NCBI GenBank assembly: GCA_026984935.1 | Contig: JALSRD010000095.1 | Location: 1-35,946, forward strand | Direction: 5' to 3' | Length of the DNA: 35,946 nt | Origin: Desulfobacterales bacterium | Lineage (GTDB): Bacteria > Desulfobacterota > Desulfobacteria > Desulfobacterales > JALSRD01 | Part shown: in pieces, positions 1 through 7,716 of the stretch | How the letters are laid out: each line of letters begins with the position of its first letter | Numbering within the stretch: position 1 is the stretch's first letter | Notes under the pieces: generated by a model | The model's input: the letters and a program-made list of their open reading frames with translations, nothing else | Database searches by the model: none | What the model was told of the DNA's origin: nothing | Made by a program: the position numbers and the translations under genes

Positions 1-227
1 CCTTGCAGGGCCGCGACTTTTTTCTCCAGGCGCAGCTTCTCGGTGTCCTTGCGCCTATCGAAGGCTTTGGCGCCGTTTTCGAAAAAGGCCTTCTGCCAGC
101 GGTAAAAAACCGTGGGCTGGAGTCCGTACTGGTCACAAAGGTCGGATAGCGGCACTTTATCCACAAGATGCTTTTTAATGATTTGGACTTTCTGTTCGGG
201 CGTGAAATGTCTGCGTTTTCTGGCCAT
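1..227 (-). CDS. IS3-like transposase OrfA (N-terminal part, cut by window edge)
   Basis: The first 75 codons of a transposase OrfA run off the left edge. The product starts MARKRRHFTPEQKVQII and contains a helix-turn-helix of the IS3/IS2 OrfA type: a PLSDLCDQYGLQPTVFYRWQ segment, then the start of a charged helix rich in Lys and Glu. In the family this protein binds the terminal repeats and is joined to the OrfB integrase by frameshifting. The ATG at 227 has a strong Shine-Dalgarno (AGGAGG) about 6 bases upstream, so the start is secure. OrfB and the far end of the element lie outside the window. The element probably ends between about 245 and 260, directly against the restriction-gene remnant, but I could not fix its terminal repeat. 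Confidence 0.8.
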   Translation of the reverse strand, partial: MARKRRHFTPEQKVQIIKKHLVDKVPLSDLCDQYGLQPTVFYRWQKAFFENGAKAFDRRKDTEKLRLEKKVAALQ

Positions 228-243
228 GGTTCTTCCTCCTTAC

Positions 244-259
244 TGTGAAGATTATCACA
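244..259. promoter_or_regulatory. CRP-like palindrome TGTGA-N6-TCACA
   Basis: Sixteen bases form a perfect TGTGA-N6-TCACA palindrome, the textbook CRP/FNR-family half-site arrangement. It lies 17 bases upstream of the transposase start codon. It may equally be part of the insertion-sequence end, or chance. No CRP-family gene is present in the window. Confidence 0.25.
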
Positions 260-261
260 TT

Positions 262-672
262 TTGAGGAAAAATCCAATTCCATCTGAGGCAAAACAGTAT
301 ATGGAAATGTGCCAGAGAGAAGGTACTAGCTTACAACGAGGTATGAATTTCCGTTTGAGAGGCGGTCACTCAGTAATTCTTATGTCGGTTCAAGAAAATT
401 CGCCATACGAAGACCAAATAACGGAAGATGGAACTGTCCTAATCTATGAGGGCCATGATGTTCCAAGATCCAAGGGGGTAACTGACCCAAAGCAGTTCGA
501 TCAGCCTGAATATCGGGGTCCTGCATCTCTGACGGAGAATGGAAAATTTCACCAAGCTGCCCAAGATTATAAGAAAGGGCTGAAAGGTCCGGACATAGTA
601 CGGGTATATGAAAAAATAAAACCAGGTATATGGTCAGATAATGGTTATTTTCACCTTGTTGACTCGTGTTGG
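262..672 (+). pseudogene. Remnant of SRA-like N-terminal domain of an HNH-type restriction endonuclease
   Basis: The reading frame across these bases encodes a domain I recognise from modification-dependent HNH endonucleases (SRA/ScoMcrA-like N-terminal domain). Landmarks are GGHSVILMSV, EDGTVLIYEGHDVP, NGKFHQAA, VRVYEKIKPGIWSDNG and YFHLVDS. In the family this domain reads modified bases and is followed by an HNH nuclease. Here similarity stops near base 670. The frame then continues through about 60 codons of unrelated GC-rich sequence to a stop at 849, so the nuclease is missing. The first ATG in frame is at 301, and I see no good ribosome binding site. The left side abuts an insertion sequence. 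Most likely a dead fragment; family assignment is from memory of the motifs. Confidence 0.6.
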
Positions 673-937
673 GATCGATCATTGCGCGACGCACCTGGAA
701 GGGCTGGGGCCGGGCCGGGGCGACTTGCGGGCATGCTGGAATATCACGCGAAAATATACCCGCTTGCAGGCCCTATAGCGCTCGTTTCAGGGCCGAAAAG
801 TGTGCTAAAAGGGCCTGGCGTACTTATCGCCTGGGATATTGTGCCCTGATAACCCATAGGTTGTCTGGGCCCGATCCCGATGTGGCAACATACGACACAA
901 CATAGCGGCCCCCACAGGGAGAAAGGAGTCTCTTCGG

Positions 938-1435
938 ATGAGTGATGTCAGGATCCAAGCCGTCGTGTCGCAAACGGGCAGGAAAATTATTGGCAGGCTG
1001 CTTCCCGGGACGGATCTCATCAAGGGCATCGAGGCCATGTGCCGCTGTCATGACGTAAAATATGCAAACGTTGTTTCGGTCATCGGCAGTCTCATGGAAG
1101 CCCGGATCGTATATGTTGTTGCTGACGAAGCCGGAAAGAAAGGTATTCGATACGACGATCCCGTATGGCTTGAAGGCCCCCTGGAAATACTCGCCTCGCA
1201 GGGAATAGTGGGCCGCACTGTGGATGATGAACCGAGCATTCACTTGCACTGCTTGATGAGCGACCCGGCAATGACCGTTTACGGCGGACATGTTGTCGAA
1301 GAAGGCAATCCTGTTCTGGTCACTGCGGAAATTTTAATCCAGGAAGTAAGTGATGTGCAGATAATACGAAGGCAGGATGAAGAGACCGGCTTCCCCTTGT
1401 TTTCATTCCATCCAGGGCGTGCCGCGGGTGCCTGA
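938..1435 (+). CDS. PPC/DUF296 domain protein
   Basis: A 165-residue protein that is essentially one PPC (plants and prokaryotes conserved, DUF296/PF03479) domain. The pattern is typical: a GRLLPGTDLIKGIEAMC segment near residues 19-35, VVSVIGSL near 46, GPLEILASQGIVG, then IHLHC and GGHVVEEGNPVLVTAEI in the second half. The domain forms trimers. Bacterial members are often annotated as DNA-binding, but a function is rarely proven. The ATG at 938 is supported by GGAG at 925-928. No other gene shares its direction closely: cooF starts about 700 bases later, so it is probably transcribed alone. Any regulatory role toward the coo operon would be a guess. Confidence 0.85.
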   Translation: MSDVRIQAVVSQTGRKIIGRLLPGTDLIKGIEAMCRCHDVKYANVVSVIGSLMEARIVYVVADEAGKKGIRYDDPVWLEGPLEILASQGIVGRTVDDEPSIHLHCLMSDPAMTVYGGHVVEEGNPVLVTAEILIQEVSDVQIIRRQDEETGFPLFSFHPGRAAGA

Positions 1436-2074
1436 TCTCGGAGCGTACATCCCGCACCCCAAAACCGTGAATCCCAAAACAATTTAAATGTGCCGGTTAA
1501 ATCAGCATATGATGCATTGCAACATAAGGTGCCGTTGAGCTCGTTTCCATCCACCATAGGAAGCTACTGAAATCAACTGAAAAAATATAAAAAGCGCATT
1601 TTATGGTGGACGAATCTTAGCGCAAGTAATATAAAACACTGCAAACGCGACCGTGGCCATGAACCGTTTCCAGGCCGGCAATGCGCATCATCAGGAAAGT
1701 GCCGTTTCAGTGAACGGGGCGGCGGAAGAGCATAAATCCAGATATGCTCATCAACAGGCACAGCGGAGCAGCGGGCCTCAAGGTGGATTGACGATTTGCC
1801 CCTCCCCGCATTCCGATCGCCGGTAATGCCGGCGGATCCGGGATGTGCCGCCGCGGCGTGTCCTTGGCGGAAAAGGCGTGATAATGGCATTGTATCGTAC
1901 GCTCTTTTGGGCCATAGAAAAAAACGTTCCGGAAAGAGACGTTCAATGGGGAATCGGGCACGGTATTGACGGGTGCGGCCCTCTGATGCGTGGAGATTTC
2001 CGGAAAATGCCCCTCGCACAATTCCCGCCCCAGGACTGCCACTATGGACACCGCTGCGGGGGTGTCTCTTTCGC
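1436..2074. other. Long gene-free region upstream of cooF
   Basis: No reading frame here resembles a protein on either strand; the long frames read as arginine- and proline-rich noise without start signals. Two structures stand out. A 9-base inverted repeat (TCCACCATA at 1550-1558, TATGGTGGA at 1602-1610) spans an AT-rich stretch. A GC-rich hairpin, CGCCGG-TAATG-CCGGCG at 1818-1834, extends outward through GATC on both sides with one bulged base. It may hold control sites for the CODH operon or decayed coding sequence. Confidence 0.5.
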
Positions 2075-2104
2075 TTGCCAGCATGGTTGTCGAAAAAATA
2101 TATC
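2075..2104 (+). promoter_or_regulatory. Candidate sigma-70 promoter of the coo operon
   Basis: TTGCCA at 2075-2080 (five of six with the -35 consensus) is followed after 18 bases by TATATC at 2099-2104. This would give a leader of about 20 bases ahead of the cooF start at 2132, with the Shine-Dalgarno at 2119-2127. A 10-base palindrome ATATCGATAT overlaps the -10 region. I found no clear CooA-type or RcoM-type operator. Confidence 0.35.
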
Positions 2105-2131
2105 GATATCTCTAAACGAGGAGGTGTGGCG

Positions 2132-2749
2132 ATGAATACCGTCATGGTCAGGCCGGAGAAATGTATCGGATGCCGGCACTGCGAAATCGCGTGTGCCGTG
2201 GAGCATTCTATCAGCAAGACCCTTTTGGGTGTTATTTCGGAGGACCCAACGCCGAAACCGCGCTTGCATGTTGAAGTCGGGCCGGGGCTGCTCACGTTTC
2301 CCAACCGTTGCCGGCATTGTGACCCCGCGCCCTGCCTGCAGGTCTGCCCTACGGCCGCCCTCTGCCGCGATGTGCAAACGGATTCCGTGATCGTGGACTA
2401 TCCCAAGTGCATCGCCTGCGGTGCCTGCGCCATGGTCTGCCCGTTCGGGATTATCCAGTTCGACAAGACCTGGCAGATCGCCGTCGACCGCCAGGTGAAC
2501 ACCAAGTGCGACCACTGTATCGATCGGCAGCGGGAGGGCCGCATCCCGGCCTGTGTCGAGGCTTGCAAGACCGGCGCCTTGGCGTTCGGAGACATCAATG
2601 AACTCGTCCGGACGAGCCGCAGCGATTTTACATTCAAAGTCCTGAGCGCGCCGCAGACGGAAGTCGAGCTTCCCGAAATTCCCGCCAACATCCGGGCTTT
2701 TCGGAACATCATGAAGAAAATAACCGCAATCGGAATCCTCCGGGATTGA
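2132..2749 (+). CDS. cooF: CooF-type four-cluster ferredoxin
   Basis: A 205-residue polyferredoxin of the CooF/DmsB type, the electron-transfer partner of CO dehydrogenase. Cysteine groups are: C11-x2-C14-x2-C17-x3-C21; CRHCDPAPC plus CP near 60-72; CIACGACAMVCP in the middle; and CDHC followed by CVEAC toward the end. That is enough for four [4Fe-4S] clusters. No signal peptide or Tat motif is visible, so it is cytoplasmic. The ATG at 2132 has a GAGGAGGTG ribosome site; longer upstream starts lack one. Its last codon is 28 bases before cooS. In known systems CooF passes electrons from CooS to hydrogenase or other acceptors; here the acceptor is probably the diaphorase encoded downstream. Confidence 0.88.
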   Translation: MNTVMVRPEKCIGCRHCEIACAVEHSISKTLLGVISEDPTPKPRLHVEVGPGLLTFPNRCRHCDPAPCLQVCPTAALCRDVQTDSVIVDYPKCIACGACAMVCPFGIIQFDKTWQIAVDRQVNTKCDHCIDRQREGRIPACVEACKTGALAFGDINELVRTSRSDFTFKVLSAPQTEVELPEIPANIRAFRNIMKKITAIGILRD

Positions 2750-2777
2750 GACCTGCGTGCGGAAAGGAGGAAAGGCC

Positions 2778-4670
2778 ATGTACATCGATCCAGAATATCT
2801 CAAAGAGACTTCGGAGAAACGATCCTTGGACAAAACGGATCAGGAGATCGTTCAGAAGGCCCTGCAGGACGGTGTGGAGACCGTGTGGGAGCGGCTTGCA
2901 AAACAGCAGCCCCAATGCGGTTTCGGGCAGTTGGGAATCTGCTGCAACCGCTGCGTCATGGGACCCTGCCGCATCGACCCTTTCGGGGGCGAGCCGAAAC
3001 GTGCCGTCTGCGGCGCCACGCGGGACCTGATCGCCGCGCGCAACATCCTCGATGACCTGGCCACCGGCGCCGCCGCCCATTCGGACCATGGACGCGAGGT
3101 GATCGAGGTGCTCCTGGAGACCGCCGAGGGGAAATCCCGGGGCTACCGAATCATGGACGTGGACAAATTAAAGGCCGTGGCGGGCGAGTACGGGATCGAG
3201 ACCCAGGGAAAAAAGAAGGCGGCCATCGCCAAAGCGCTGGCGCTGGCCATGCTGGAAGAATTCGGCACCGTTAAAAACAGGATTCAACTGATCCAGAGGG
3301 CTCCGGACAAAACCCGGGAGATGTGGAAACGCATCGGCATCACTCCCAGAAGCGTGGACCGTGAAATTGTCGAAGCCATGCACCGGGTGCACATGGGCGT
3401 CGGTGCGGATTACGCCAACATTCTGCTGCATGCCCTGAGAACCTCGCTCTCCGACGGCTGGGGCGGCTCCATGATGGCCACGGAAGGCTCCGACATCCTG
3501 TTCGGCACCCCGGCTCCCACCACCACGCACGCCAACCTGGGTGTCCTGAAAAAAGATGCGGTCAACATCGTGCTGCACGGCCACAACCCCATCTTGTCGG
3601 AAATGATGGTCCTGGCGGCCGAAGATGCCGCTTTAAAGAAGCTGGCCAAAGAAAAGGGCGCCAGAGGAATCAACCTCGCCGGCATGTGCTGCACCGGCAA
3701 CGAACTGTTGATGCGCCACGGCATTCCCATTGCGGGCAACGAGCTCGACCAGGAACTGGCCATTGCCACGGGCAGCGTGGAGGTGATGGTCATCGATTAC
3801 CAGTGTATCTTCCCCTCCCTTACCGACACCGCAAAATGCTACCATACACAGGTGGTGTCGACCAGCGAGAAGTCCAAGATCCCCGGAGCCACTCACCTGG
3901 AGTGCCATCCTGAATCGGCCCTGGACACGGCCAGGGAAATCGTGAAACTGGCCGTTGAGAACTTCCCCCACCGGGACCTGCAGCGGGTGAGGATTCCGGA
4001 AAAACCGATGAAGATGATGGCGGGTTTTTCCGAAGAGGCCGTCCGCAGCGCCCTGGGCGGTTCCTACAAGCCTTTGATCGACGCCATCGTTGCCGGAAAA
4101 ATCCGCGGGGCGGTGGGGATCGTAGGCTGCAACAACCCCAAGGTCCAGCAGGATTACGGGCACATCACTCTGGGAAAGGAGCTCATCAAACGGGATATCC
4201 TGGTGGTCGAAACGGGGTGCGCCGCCATTGCCAGCGGCAAGGCCGGACTGCTGCTGCCGGAGGCCGCCGGCCTGGCCGGAGACGGCCTGCGTTCCGTCTG
4301 CGAAGCCCTGAAAGTTCCCCCGGTACTTCACATGGGTTCCTGTGTCGACTGCTCCCGGATTTTGATGCTGGCGGCCAATATCGCCAAAGAGCTGAATGTC
4401 GGCATCGAGGATCTGCCGCTTGGCGGCGCGGCACCCGAATGGTATTCCCAGAAAGCCATTTCCATCGGGGCCTATTTCGTGGCCTCCGGGGTTTTTACGG
4501 TGCTGGACATTCCGCCGAAAATTTTCGGCAGCCCGGAAGTGGTCAATCTTTTAACTGCAGGCCTGAATGGACTCGTCAACGCCGCCTTTGCGGTGGAGCC
4601 CGACCCGGTCAAAGCCGCCGATCTTCTTGAAGAGGTGATTGAAAAGAAACGCCAAGGCCTGGGAATTTAA
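2778..4670 (+). CDS. cooS: Anaerobic (Ni-Fe) carbon monoxide dehydrogenase catalytic subunit
   Basis: A 630-residue CooS that interconverts CO and CO2 at a Ni-Fe-S C-cluster; length is normal for the family. Ligands are complete. C47 and C55 fit the D-cluster at the dimer interface, and C56, C59, C64 and C78 the B-cluster. C-cluster ligands are H269 in LHGHNP, C305 in GMCCTGNE, C343 in DYQCIFP, C451 in GCNNP, C481 in ETGCAA and C522 in GSCVDC. The acid-base lysine is K559 in SQKAISIG. The ATG at 2778 follows GGAAAGGAGG by 7 bases. No acetyl-CoA synthase, hydrogenase or nickel-insertion gene (cooC) is present, so this is a monofunctional CODH. It is followed without a gap by diaphorase genes, pointing to CO oxidation coupled to NAD(P)+ reduction, or the reverse. 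Confidence 0.95.
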   Translation: MYIDPEYLKETSEKRSLDKTDQEIVQKALQDGVETVWERLAKQQPQCGFGQLGICCNRCVMGPCRIDPFGGEPKRAVCGATRDLIAARNILDDLATGAAAHSDHGREVIEVLLETAEGKSRGYRIMDVDKLKAVAGEYGIETQGKKKAAIAKALALAMLEEFGTVKNRIQLIQRAPDKTREMWKRIGITPRSVDREIVEAMHRVHMGVGADYANILLHALRTSLSDGWGGSMMATEGSDILFGTPAPTTTHANLGVLKKDAVNIVLHGHNPILSEMMVLAAEDAALKKLAKEKGARGINLAGMCCTGNELLMRHGIPIAGNELDQELAIATGSVEVMVIDYQCIFPSLTDTAKCYHTQVVSTSEKSKIPGATHLECHPESALDTAREIVKLAVENFPHRDLQRVRIPEKPMKMMAGFSEEAVRSALGGSYKPLIDAIVAGKIRGAVGIVGCNNPKVQQDYGHITLGKELIKRDILVVETGCAAIASGKAGLLLPEAAGLAGDGLRSVCEALKVPPVLHMGSCVDCSRILMLAANIAKELNVGIEDLPLGGAAPEWYSQKAISIGAYFVASGVFTVLDIPPKIFGSPEVVNLLTAGLNGLVNAAFAVEPDPVKAADLLEEVIEKKRQGLGI

Positions 4671-5177
4671 ATGGACGCAGCGCAGCTGGACACCATCGTG
4701 GAAAGATACCCCGGTGCCACCGGAAGGGTTCTCGGGGTCCTCGAACAGGTGCAGCGCCGGGCAGGCTATCTTCCGCGGGATGCGCTGGAATACCTCGCGC
4801 GCAAACTGGCGATGCCCCTCTCTGAACTCTACAGCATCGCTACTTTCTATTCATTTTTCACGCTGGAGGCACTGGGCGAGCATGTGGTGACCGTCTGCAT
4901 GGGAACCGCCTGCCACGTCAACGGCGCTCCCCGGATTGTCGAAAGGCTCGAACGGCTGCTCGATGTCGGGGCCGGTGAAACCACCGGGGACGGGAAATTC
5001 CAGCTGACCACGGCGGACCATGCCTTTTCACTCACGTCGGCCCGCTGTTTTGGGGCCTGCAGCATGGCGCCGGTCCTGCGCATCGACAACCGGATCTTCG
5101 GCTATGTGACGCCGGACAAAATCCCTGCGATCCTGAGGCAGTTCGACTGGGAGGGAAACCATCATCGAAACTATTGA
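4671..5177 (+). CDS. NuoE/HydC-like [2Fe-2S] thioredoxin-fold subunit
   Basis: A 168-residue homologue of the 24-kDa complex I subunit and of HydC/HndA in NAD(P)-linked hydrogenases. The N-terminal helical part contains YLPRDALEYLA and SIATFYSFF. The thioredoxin-fold part carries the four [2Fe-2S] ligands C76 and C81 (CMGTACHV) and C126 and C130 (RCFGACSMAP). The ATG abuts the cooS stop codon with no intervening base and has only a weak ribosome site, so translation is probably coupled. In this family the subunit passes electrons between the NuoF flavin and partner proteins. Placement straight after cooS makes it part of a CODH-diaphorase complex rather than of complex I. Confidence 0.9.
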   Translation: MDAAQLDTIVERYPGATGRVLGVLEQVQRRAGYLPRDALEYLARKLAMPLSELYSIATFYSFFTLEALGEHVVTVCMGTACHVNGAPRIVERLERLLDVGAGETTGDGKFQLTTADHAFSLTSARCFGACSMAPVLRIDNRIFGYVTPDKIPAILRQFDWEGNHHRNY

Positions 5178-6855
5178 AGACCTCCGGAAGGCCGGGAAAC
5201 AGGGTATCGACAAACGCTTTCCAGGCAGGCCGCGCATTGACGTGGGGCTGGCCACCTGCGGCATTGCGGCCGGCGCTGACCGCGTCTACGCGGCCCTGGA
5301 GTCCGCCATCCGGAAACAAGAGCACAATATCCAGCTGCGCCGGGTGGGCTGCATCGGGTATTGCCGTGAAGAACCGCTGGTCAATATTCACCTTCCCGGA
5401 AAACCGCTGGTGATCCTGCACCGGGTGACAGAGGCCGACACCGGCAGGATTCTGCACGCCGCAGCCACAGGCGATGTGCCCCGGGACCTGGCACTCTGCA
5501 GGATCAACGCGTGGGATCCCATTGTCGGGGATAAACTGGTTTTTGGCACGGGCTTTGAGGACATCCCCGCCTATGAAACGACTCCCTACTTTGCGCCCCA
5601 GCAGAAGATTGTCTTGCGGAGTGCAGGACTAATCAATCCGGAGGACATCGATGAATACTTTGCAGTCGGTGGATATACCGCTTTACACAAGGCCATAACG
5701 GAGATGTCGCCGGCTGATGTAGTCCATGAAGTCATCATTTCTGGACTTCGGGGACGGGGGGGCGCCGGCTTTCCCACCGGTTTGAAGTGGAATTTCACCA
5801 AAGAGGAGCAGAGTCTTCGAAAGTACATCATCTGCAACGCCGACGAAGGTGACCCGGGTGCCTACATGAACCGCAACGAGATGGAGAGCGATCCGCACAT
5901 GATCCTCGAAGGGATGCTCATCGGCGCTTACGCTATCGGTGCGCGCGAGGGAGTGATCTATGTCCGGGCGGAGTATCCGCTGGCCATCGAGCGGCTTACG
6001 GCGGCCATCTCCCAGGCGCAGCGCCACGGACTGCTCGGAGAGAACATCTTCGGCACGGATTTCAGCTTCTCCGTTACCATCGCCGGCGGCGCCGGCGCCT
6101 TTGTGTGCGGCGAGGAAACCGCCCTGATCGCCTCGATTGAAGGCCAAACCGGCCGCCCCCGACCCAGGCCGCCCTTTCCCGCCCAAAAAGGGCTCTGGGG
6201 CATGCCCACGAATATCAACAACGTGGAGACCTGGTCCAATATTCCTGTAATTATCCATAGGGGCGGAAAGTGGTTCTCCGGAATCGGGGTGCCAGAAAAC
6301 AGCGGCACCAAGGTCTTTTCTCTGGTGGGGGAAGTGGAATGCGTGGGGCTGGCGGAAGTGCCGCTGGGCACCAGCATTCGCACCCTCGTATTCGACATCG
6401 GCAACGGCGGCCTTCGAGGAAAAGCGATCAAAGCGGTTCAGACCGGAGGGCCCTCCGGCGGCTGTATCCCCGCTTCCCTGTTCGATACGCCCCTGGACTA
6501 CGCGCACCTGACGGAGGTAGGGTCCATCATGGGATCGGGCGGGGTCGTCGTGATGGGCACGGAAACGTCGATGGTGGATACGGCCAGATTCTTCATCGGC
6601 TTTACCGACGAGGAGTCCTGCGGCAAGTGTGTCCCCTGCCGCGAGGGCCTTAAACACATGCTGATGATCCTCGACAAAATCCTGGCCGGCCGGGCGTCGG
6701 TTGCCGATATCGAAATTCTCGAGGAGCTCTCCGGCCTCATCCGCAAAACCTCTTTGTGCGGACTGGGACAGACCGCGCCGAATCCCGTGCTGACCACGCT
6801 CAGATACTTCCGGAACGAATACGAGGCGCTTGTCGAAAGATCCCGATCGTCATGA
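5161..6855 (+). CDS. NuoF/HydB-like NAD(P)H-binding FMN Fe-S subunit, probable non-AUG start
   Basis: About 564 residues if begun at ATC 5161. The order is: thioredoxin-like N-terminal domain with TCGIAAGAD and CIGYC (three cysteines); FMN site GLRGRGGAGFPTG near 196-207; CNADEGDPGAYMNR; NADH-site region GAGAFVCGEETALI and NINNVETW; an SLBB-type domain; and a C-terminal [4Fe-4S] group ESCGKCVPC plus SLCGLGQ (C487, C490, C493, C533). It lacks the extra two-cluster ferredoxin tail of many HydB proteins. Start choice is odd. Between the stop at 5134-5136 and GTG 5242 there is no ATG, GTG or TTG in frame, yet the 27 codons before 5242 read as protein, and GGGAGGG at 5149-5155 precedes ATCATC at 5161-5166. 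GTG 5242 would cut into the first beta strand and has no ribosome site. It overlaps the previous gene by 17 bases. Confidence 0.88.
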   Translation: MIETIEDLRKAGKQGIDKRFPGRPRIDVGLATCGIAAGADRVYAALESAIRKQEHNIQLRRVGCIGYCREEPLVNIHLPGKPLVILHRVTEADTGRILHAAATGDVPRDLALCRINAWDPIVGDKLVFGTGFEDIPAYETTPYFAPQQKIVLRSAGLINPEDIDEYFAVGGYTALHKAITEMSPADVVHEVIISGLRGRGGAGFPTGLKWNFTKEEQSLRKYIICNADEGDPGAYMNRNEMESDPHMILEGMLIGAYAIGAREGVIYVRAEYPLAIERLTAAISQAQRHGLLGENIFGTDFSFSVTIAGGAGAFVCGEETALIASIEGQTGRPRPRPPFPAQKGLWGMPTNINNVETWSNIPVIIHRGGKWFSGIGVPENSGTKVFSLVGEVECVGLAEVPLGTSIRTLVFDIGNGGLRGKAIKAVQTGGPSGGCIPASLFDTPLDYAHLTEVGSIMGSGGVVVMGTETSMVDTARFFIGFTDEESCGKCVPCREGLKHMLMILDKILAGRASVADIEILEELSGLIRKTSLCGLGQTAPNPVLTTLRYFRNEYEALVERSRSS

Positions 6856-7649
6856 TCCGAGTCGTCATCAACGGAAAGGCGTGCACCGCCGAAAAAGGGG
6901 AAAGCCTGCTGTCGGTCGCCAGGCGGAAGGGCATCGACATACCGGCATTTTGCTACGAGGAAACGCTGGCGCCTTACGGGGCCTGCCGCATGTGCCTGGT
7001 AGAGGTCGTCAAAGGCGCCCAGGAAGGCATCACCACCGCCTGCACCCTTGCGGCCGCCGAAGGGCTGGAAGTCCTCACACAAACGTCGGAGATCGTCAGC
7101 CTGCGAAGGGCTCTGATCGAACTGTACCTGGCCCAGGCGCCCAGGTCCGAAGCGATCCGGGCCCTGGCGCAAAGATACGGCATCCAGAAAACACGCTTTG
7201 CCAGAAAGGTTCGTCCGGACGACCCGCTGCAGAACCGATGCATCCTCTGCGGCCTGTGTGTGCGCATTTGTCATGACGTCATGGGGGCCGGCGCGATCAA
7301 CTATATCGGCCGGGGGCATTTCACGGAAATCAACACCCCCTTTTACGAAGAAAGTGCGGTCTGCATGGGCTGCGGCGCCTGCGCCCGGGTTTGTCCGACC
7401 CAGGCGATCGCCTTTGAGGATATTGTACAGACCCGCACCATGAAGTCGTGGAGCGGCACGCGCGTCCCGCTCCACGCCTGCAGCAAGTGCGGAAGGCATT
7501 TCGCCCCGGCCCCCTTTGTGAACTATGCCCGCCAAAAACTCGCCCCTGACCTCCAGCAAACCCCTCTTAGGCTCTGCCCCGATTGTCGCAGCAGGGAAAT
7601 TGCACGCAAGGCCGTTTTACTCAGCACGGGCGCGGCCGTCGCAGACTAG
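6852..7649 (+). CDS. HoxU/NuoG-N-terminal-like iron-sulfur subunit
   Basis: A 265-residue protein matching the N-terminal electron-transfer part of NuoG, HoxU and HydA. Residues 1-75 are a plant-type [2Fe-2S] ferredoxin with C34, C45, C48 and C64. Residues 125-185 hold two [4Fe-4S] motifs: C130, C133, C136, C140 and C171, C174, C177, C181. The tail has two CxxC pairs (C210/C213, C242/C245) that could bind zinc or iron. The histidine-cysteine cluster motif found between these domains in NuoG is absent: the stretch 92-112 has no cysteine. No hydrogenase H-cluster domain follows. The ATG overlaps the preceding stop (ATGA). It presumably bridges CooF/CooS to the flavin subunit. Confidence 0.88.
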   Translation: MIRVVINGKACTAEKGESLLSVARRKGIDIPAFCYEETLAPYGACRMCLVEVVKGAQEGITTACTLAAAEGLEVLTQTSEIVSLRRALIELYLAQAPRSEAIRALAQRYGIQKTRFARKVRPDDPLQNRCILCGLCVRICHDVMGAGAINYIGRGHFTEINTPFYEESAVCMGCGACARVCPTQAIAFEDIVQTRTMKSWSGTRVPLHACSKCGRHFAPAPFVNYARQKLAPDLQQTPLRLCPDCRSREIARKAVLLSTGAAVAD

Positions 7650-7660
7650 TGCTGCTTTTT
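7641..7660 (+). terminator. Weak candidate terminator of the coo operon
   Basis: GCAG at 7641-7644 can pair with CTGC at 7652-7655, followed directly by five T. The stem is only four pairs and overlaps the stop codon of the last coo-operon gene, so it may be inefficient. The convergent M16 gene ends about 57 bases further on. Confidence 0.3.
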
Positions 7661-7716
7661 CCCCTTTTCGCACCCAGCGGAGGGAGAAAGTTCCCTCTAG
7701 CACGCAGCTTACAGTA

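Noticed and set aside
1573-2304. Long minus-strand open frame (243 codons) in the cooF upstream region
   Set aside because: It overlaps the start of cooF, has a composition typical of non-coding GC-rich frames, no ribosome site and no motif I recognise.
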